A DNA stretch of 64,000 bases. Source: an uncultured Roseobacter sp. Its GTDB lineage: Bacteria; Pseudomonadota; Alphaproteobacteria; Rhodobacterales; Rhodobacteraceae. The position numbers and the translations under genes are program-made. The stretch spans positions 248,001 through 312,000 of the forward strand of contig NZ_CANLYL010000002.1 in the NCBI RefSeq assembly GCF_947495275.1. The letters run 5' to 3'. Under the pieces are notes generated by a model. That model worked only from the letters and a program-made list of their open reading frames with translations, did no database searches and was not told where the DNA came from. Below, piece after piece: positions 61,731 to 64,000 of this stretch (its first letter is position 1; each line of letters opens with the position of its first letter).

Positions 61731-62926
61731 AGGGTCACGCTCCATTGTACGATGGGGTAGCTGGCTTTCCAGCCGCGTCGCGGACCCAAGGGTTCGGACC
61801 GGGACAAATCCAGCCGGAGCAGTTCACCCCCCAGCCGAGTCTGCGCGCCCAGCACCAAAGCTTCGCTTTCCAGCGTCACGGCATTTGCCACGAGACGCGT
61901 GCCGGACGACAGGTTCGATTGCAACCAGTCTAGCAGTTCATGGCTCAACCCGCCGCCAATAAAAACTGCCTGCGGGTCTTGCAGGTTTTTGAGGGCCTCG
62001 GGCGCGTGTCCCGTGATGGTTTTCAACCGGTCCACACCCAATCGTTCCGCGTTGCTTTTGATGCGCGCTGCGCGGTCCGCGCGTGGTTCAACGCAGGTTG
62101 CCCGAAGCGATATGTGGCTCAGCAGCCATTCAATCGCAATCGAACCGGACCCGCCGCCAATGTCCCAAAGATGCTCAAACGGGCGCGGCGCCAGCGCAGA
62201 GAGGGTCATGGCGCGCACCGGGCGTTTGGTCATCTGACCATCACTTTCAAACCACTCATCCGCACGGCCGCTGGCCAGAGGCATCGCCTGACCCTCGCCT
62301 GCGATGTCAACAGCGACGCATACCGGGTGGGTGAAGGGTTTCGGCACCCCCGCATCGGCTTTGAAAGTGGTCACGCATTCCCTCGGACCGCCGAGCGCTT
62401 CGAAAACGGTCAGGGTGGCAGCACCAAAGGTCTCGTGCGCCAAATATGAACATAATGCTTCAACGGCGGGCCCGTCACGCAGCAGCACGATCATTTTTGC
62501 GCCTTGCGCCAGTGACGGGCGCAAACGTGTTAAAGGTGCTGCATGCAGGCCAAAGCAGGGTGTCTTTTCAAGCGACCATCCCATGCGGTTCGCCACCTGG
62601 GAAAAGGTCGACGGCGCGGGCAGGCTGATCCATTCACCATCCGCCAGATGGCGGGCAAGAGTCGCGCCAGCCCCGAACCAGAACGGATCGCCAGAGGCCA
62701 GAACCACGACCTGCCGACCGCGCAACCCCAGCAACATATCAATGCCATCGGCAAAAGGTACGGGCCATTCAATGGTTTGGCATGGCAAGCTGCCCAGCAG
62801 CGCAAGGTGGCGGGGCGGACCCATCACGATTTCTGCAGCGCTCAGGGCGGATTGGCTTGCAGGTGGCAGGCCATTGAGGCCATCTTCGCCCAAACCGATT
62901 ATGGTCACCCAAGGAGCCTCAGACAT
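61727..62926 (-). CDS. cobL: Precorrin-6Y C5,15-methyltransferase (decarboxylating)
   Basis: 399 residues from ATG 62926; the frame continues upstream antisense to cobK but homology starts at PWVTIIGLGEDGLNGLPPAS. N-terminal CbiE-type methyltransferase (~1-205: GPPRHLALLG, VVVLASGDPFWFGAGATLAR) and C-terminal CbiT-type domain (~215-399: LWDIGGGSGSIAIEWLLSH, AVFIGGGLSHELLDWL). Methylates C5 and C15 and decarboxylates. First gene of the minus-strand operon; its start codon shares two bases with the divergent cobK start. Confidence 0.94.
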   Translation of the reverse strand: MSEAPWVTIIGLGEDGLNGLPPASQSALSAAEIVMGPPRHLALLGSLPCQTIEWPVPFADGIDMLLGLRGRQVVVLASGDPFWFGAGATLARHLADGEWISLPAPSTFSQVANRMGWSLEKTPCFGLHAAPLTRLRPSLAQGAKMIVLLRDGPAVEALCSYLAHETFGAATLTVFEALGGPRECVTTFKADAGVPKPFTHPVCVAVDIAGEGQAMPLASGRADEWFESDGQMTKRPVRAMTLSALAPRPFEHLWDIGGGSGSIAIEWLLSHISLRATCVEPRADRAARIKSNAERLGVDRLKTITGHAPEALKNLQDPQAVFIGGGLSHELLDWLQSNLSSGTRLVANAVTLESEALVLGAQTRLGGELLRLDLSRSEPLGPRRGWKASYPIVQWSVTL

Positions 62927-63680
62927 GGCACCAAACCTGCTTGTTCTCGGCGGCACAACCGAAGCTACCGCGCTGTGTTGCGTGCTGGCGGCACAGGGCG
63001 TTCGCGGCACCGTTTCCTTTGCCGGGCGCGTTGCGCGACCCGTCCGTCAACCGCTGCCCCAGCGGGTGGGCGGGTTTGGCGGGGTGGACGGTCTTGTGGC
63101 CTTTCTGCGGTCCGAAAAGATAACCCATGTGGTCGATGCAACCCATCCTTTCGCCGCACAAATGAGTTTCAATGCGGTTGAGGCCTGCGCGCGCACCGAC
63201 ATCCCGCTTACGGCTTTGACCCGTGCACCCTGGTGCAGCGTGGTCGGAGATAGCTGGACCCATGTGCGCGATATTCCCGAGGCGGTTGCCACCCTTCATG
63301 GCCCGCCGGAGCGGGTGATGCTGGCCATCGGGCGCATGCATCTGGCTGATTTCGCGCCGAACCCGCAGCATTTCTATCTTCTGCGGCTTGTTGATCCACC
63401 GCAGGAGCCGCCGCCCTTCCCGGACCACCATGTTCTTGTGGATCGTGGACCCTTCGATAGTGACAGTGACCTTGCGCTGATGCGGGAGCATCGGATTTCG
63501 CGGGTTGTGTCCAAAAATTCCGGTGGCACAGGTGCTTACGCCAAAATCGCCGCAGCGCGCAGATTGGCTGTGCCGGTCATCATGATCGACCGACCGCCGG
63601 TTCCGCGACGTCTGGAGGTTCATAGCCCCGAGGCGGTTTTGCACTGGCTGCATCACGGGGTCACCGATCTGGGGGTGTAG
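62925..63680 (+). CDS. cobK: Precorrin-6A reductase
   Basis: 251 residues from ATG 62925 with AAGGAG upstream, lying inside the 5' end of cobL. Frame is open from 62304 but antisense to cobL. NLLVLGGTTEATALCCVLAA, DATHPFAAQMSFNAVEACAR, HVRDIPEAVATLHGPPERVM, VVSKNSGGTGAYAKIAAARR. Reduces precorrin-6A to 6B with NADPH. The only plus-strand gene in the cob region; it diverges from cobL and its 3' end overlaps cobJ by 28 bases tail to tail. Confidence 0.95.
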   Translation: MAPNLLVLGGTTEATALCCVLAAQGVRGTVSFAGRVARPVRQPLPQRVGGFGGVDGLVAFLRSEKITHVVDATHPFAAQMSFNAVEACARTDIPLTALTRAPWCSVVGDSWTHVRDIPEAVATLHGPPERVMLAIGRMHLADFAPNPQHFYLLRLVDPPQEPPPFPDHHVLVDRGPFDSDSDLALMREHRISRVVSKNSGGTGAYAKIAAARRLAVPVIMIDRPPVPRRLEVHSPEAVLHWLHHGVTDLGV

Positions 63681-64000
63681 ACGATGGGCGCTCCCTTTCG
63701 CTCGATGATCCGCGTGGCCGAAGACCCCACGATAACCATCGTGCGCATATCGGCCATTTCCGGTTGTGCCTCCGGCAGCGGAACAACGCGTATATCTTCG
63801 TCAGGTGTTGTGACGGCGCGCGCAAAGATCACCGGGCGGGCATCGCCACAGGCGGCTTTCAGGATGTCCAGCGTTTTCGCAAAGCCTTCGGGGCGCGATT
63901 TCGAGCGCGGATTGTAAAAGGCCATGGCGAAATCGGCTTCAACGGCCAACCGCAAACGCTTTTCGATCACGGCCCAGGGTTTCAGATTATCGCTAAGGTT
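63653..64000 (-). CDS. cobJ: Precorrin-3B C17-methyltransferase, C-terminal part
   Basis: Only the last ~115 codons are in the window; the frame is open to base 64000, reading LSDNLKPWAVIEKRLRLAVE on entry. DFAMAFYNPRSKSRPEGFAK and TMVIVGSSATRI are typical of CobJ/CbiH. The N-terminus lies beyond the window. Ring contraction enzyme of the corrin pathway. Its last 28 bases overlap the end of cobK on the other strand. Confidence 0.93.
   Translation of the reverse strand, partial: NLSDNLKPWAVIEKRLRLAVEADFAMAFYNPRSKSRPEGFAKTLDILKAACGDARPVIFARAVTTPDEDIRVVPLPEAQPEMADMRTMVIVGSSATRIIERKGAPIVYTPRSVTP

Overview
The window looks like a chromosomal segment from a marine alphaproteobacterium of the Roseobacter group (Rhodobacteraceae). 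This rests on overall protein character, the aerobic cobalamin genes (cobF, cobE, cobK, cobL, cobM, cobJ), the protocatechuate branch, several ABC sugar systems, RTX-type secreted proteins and a PQQ sugar dehydrogenase. It is my reading of family resemblance, not a database match. Genes are tightly packed with many 4-base ATGA start/stop overlaps. I saw no tRNA or rRNA gene, insertion sequence, prophage or CRISPR array.

Layout. 1-3444: the 3' part of a large secreted RTX nuclease. 3835-8718: a complete urease operon, ureDABCEFG. 8749-10369 (minus): a periplasmic PQQ sugar dehydrogenase with a small cytochrome c. 10658-13090: an aconitase X / cis-3-hydroxyproline dehydratase gene next to the 3' remnant of a class IV aminotransferase. 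13196-22826: a polyol or ketose locus in two divergent arms. The minus arm is an RbsABC-type ABC importer plus two SDR dehydrogenases; the plus arm is a split transketolase, an FGGY kinase and a SorC-type regulator, with related candidate operators in both control regions. 23128-24507: a DUF3179 protein with a Tat signal.

24728-35911: a second, richer divergent carbohydrate locus. The minus arm encodes a binding protein, two permeases, a SorC regulator and an FGGY kinase. The plus arm encodes the ABC ATPase, a glycerol-1-phosphate-dehydrogenase-like (AraM-like) enzyme, a phosphohexuloisomerase-like SIS protein, an SDR, a ketose-3-epimerase-like TIM barrel and a HAD hydrolase. I could not match this enzyme combination to a known pathway; it is my main candidate for something undescribed.

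36099-48911: two type I secretion loci. One (minus) pairs an ABC exporter and HlyD adaptor with a 1065-residue repeat/CHRD/RTX protein. The other (plus) pairs an exporter and adaptor with a CAP-domain protein whose long Asp/Glu-rich tail stands where RTX repeats would be expected. A LysR-type regulator lies between them. 48963-52011: pcaCHG and divergent pobA, converting 4-hydroxybenzoate through protocatechuate. 52054-53730: an arylsulfatase/phosphonate monoester hydrolase-like enzyme. 54091-56616: a PAS-GGDEF-EAL protein. 56786-64000: cobalamin biosynthesis (cobF, A, B, M, E, L, K and part of J) and a lone CbiM-like cobalt permease under a clear cobalamin riboswitch and followed by an intrinsic terminator.

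Themes: scavenging of small organics (urea, hydroxyproline-type compounds, polyols/ketoses, hydroxybenzoate, sulfate or phosphonate esters), secretion of large acidic calcium-binding proteins, and B12 synthesis.
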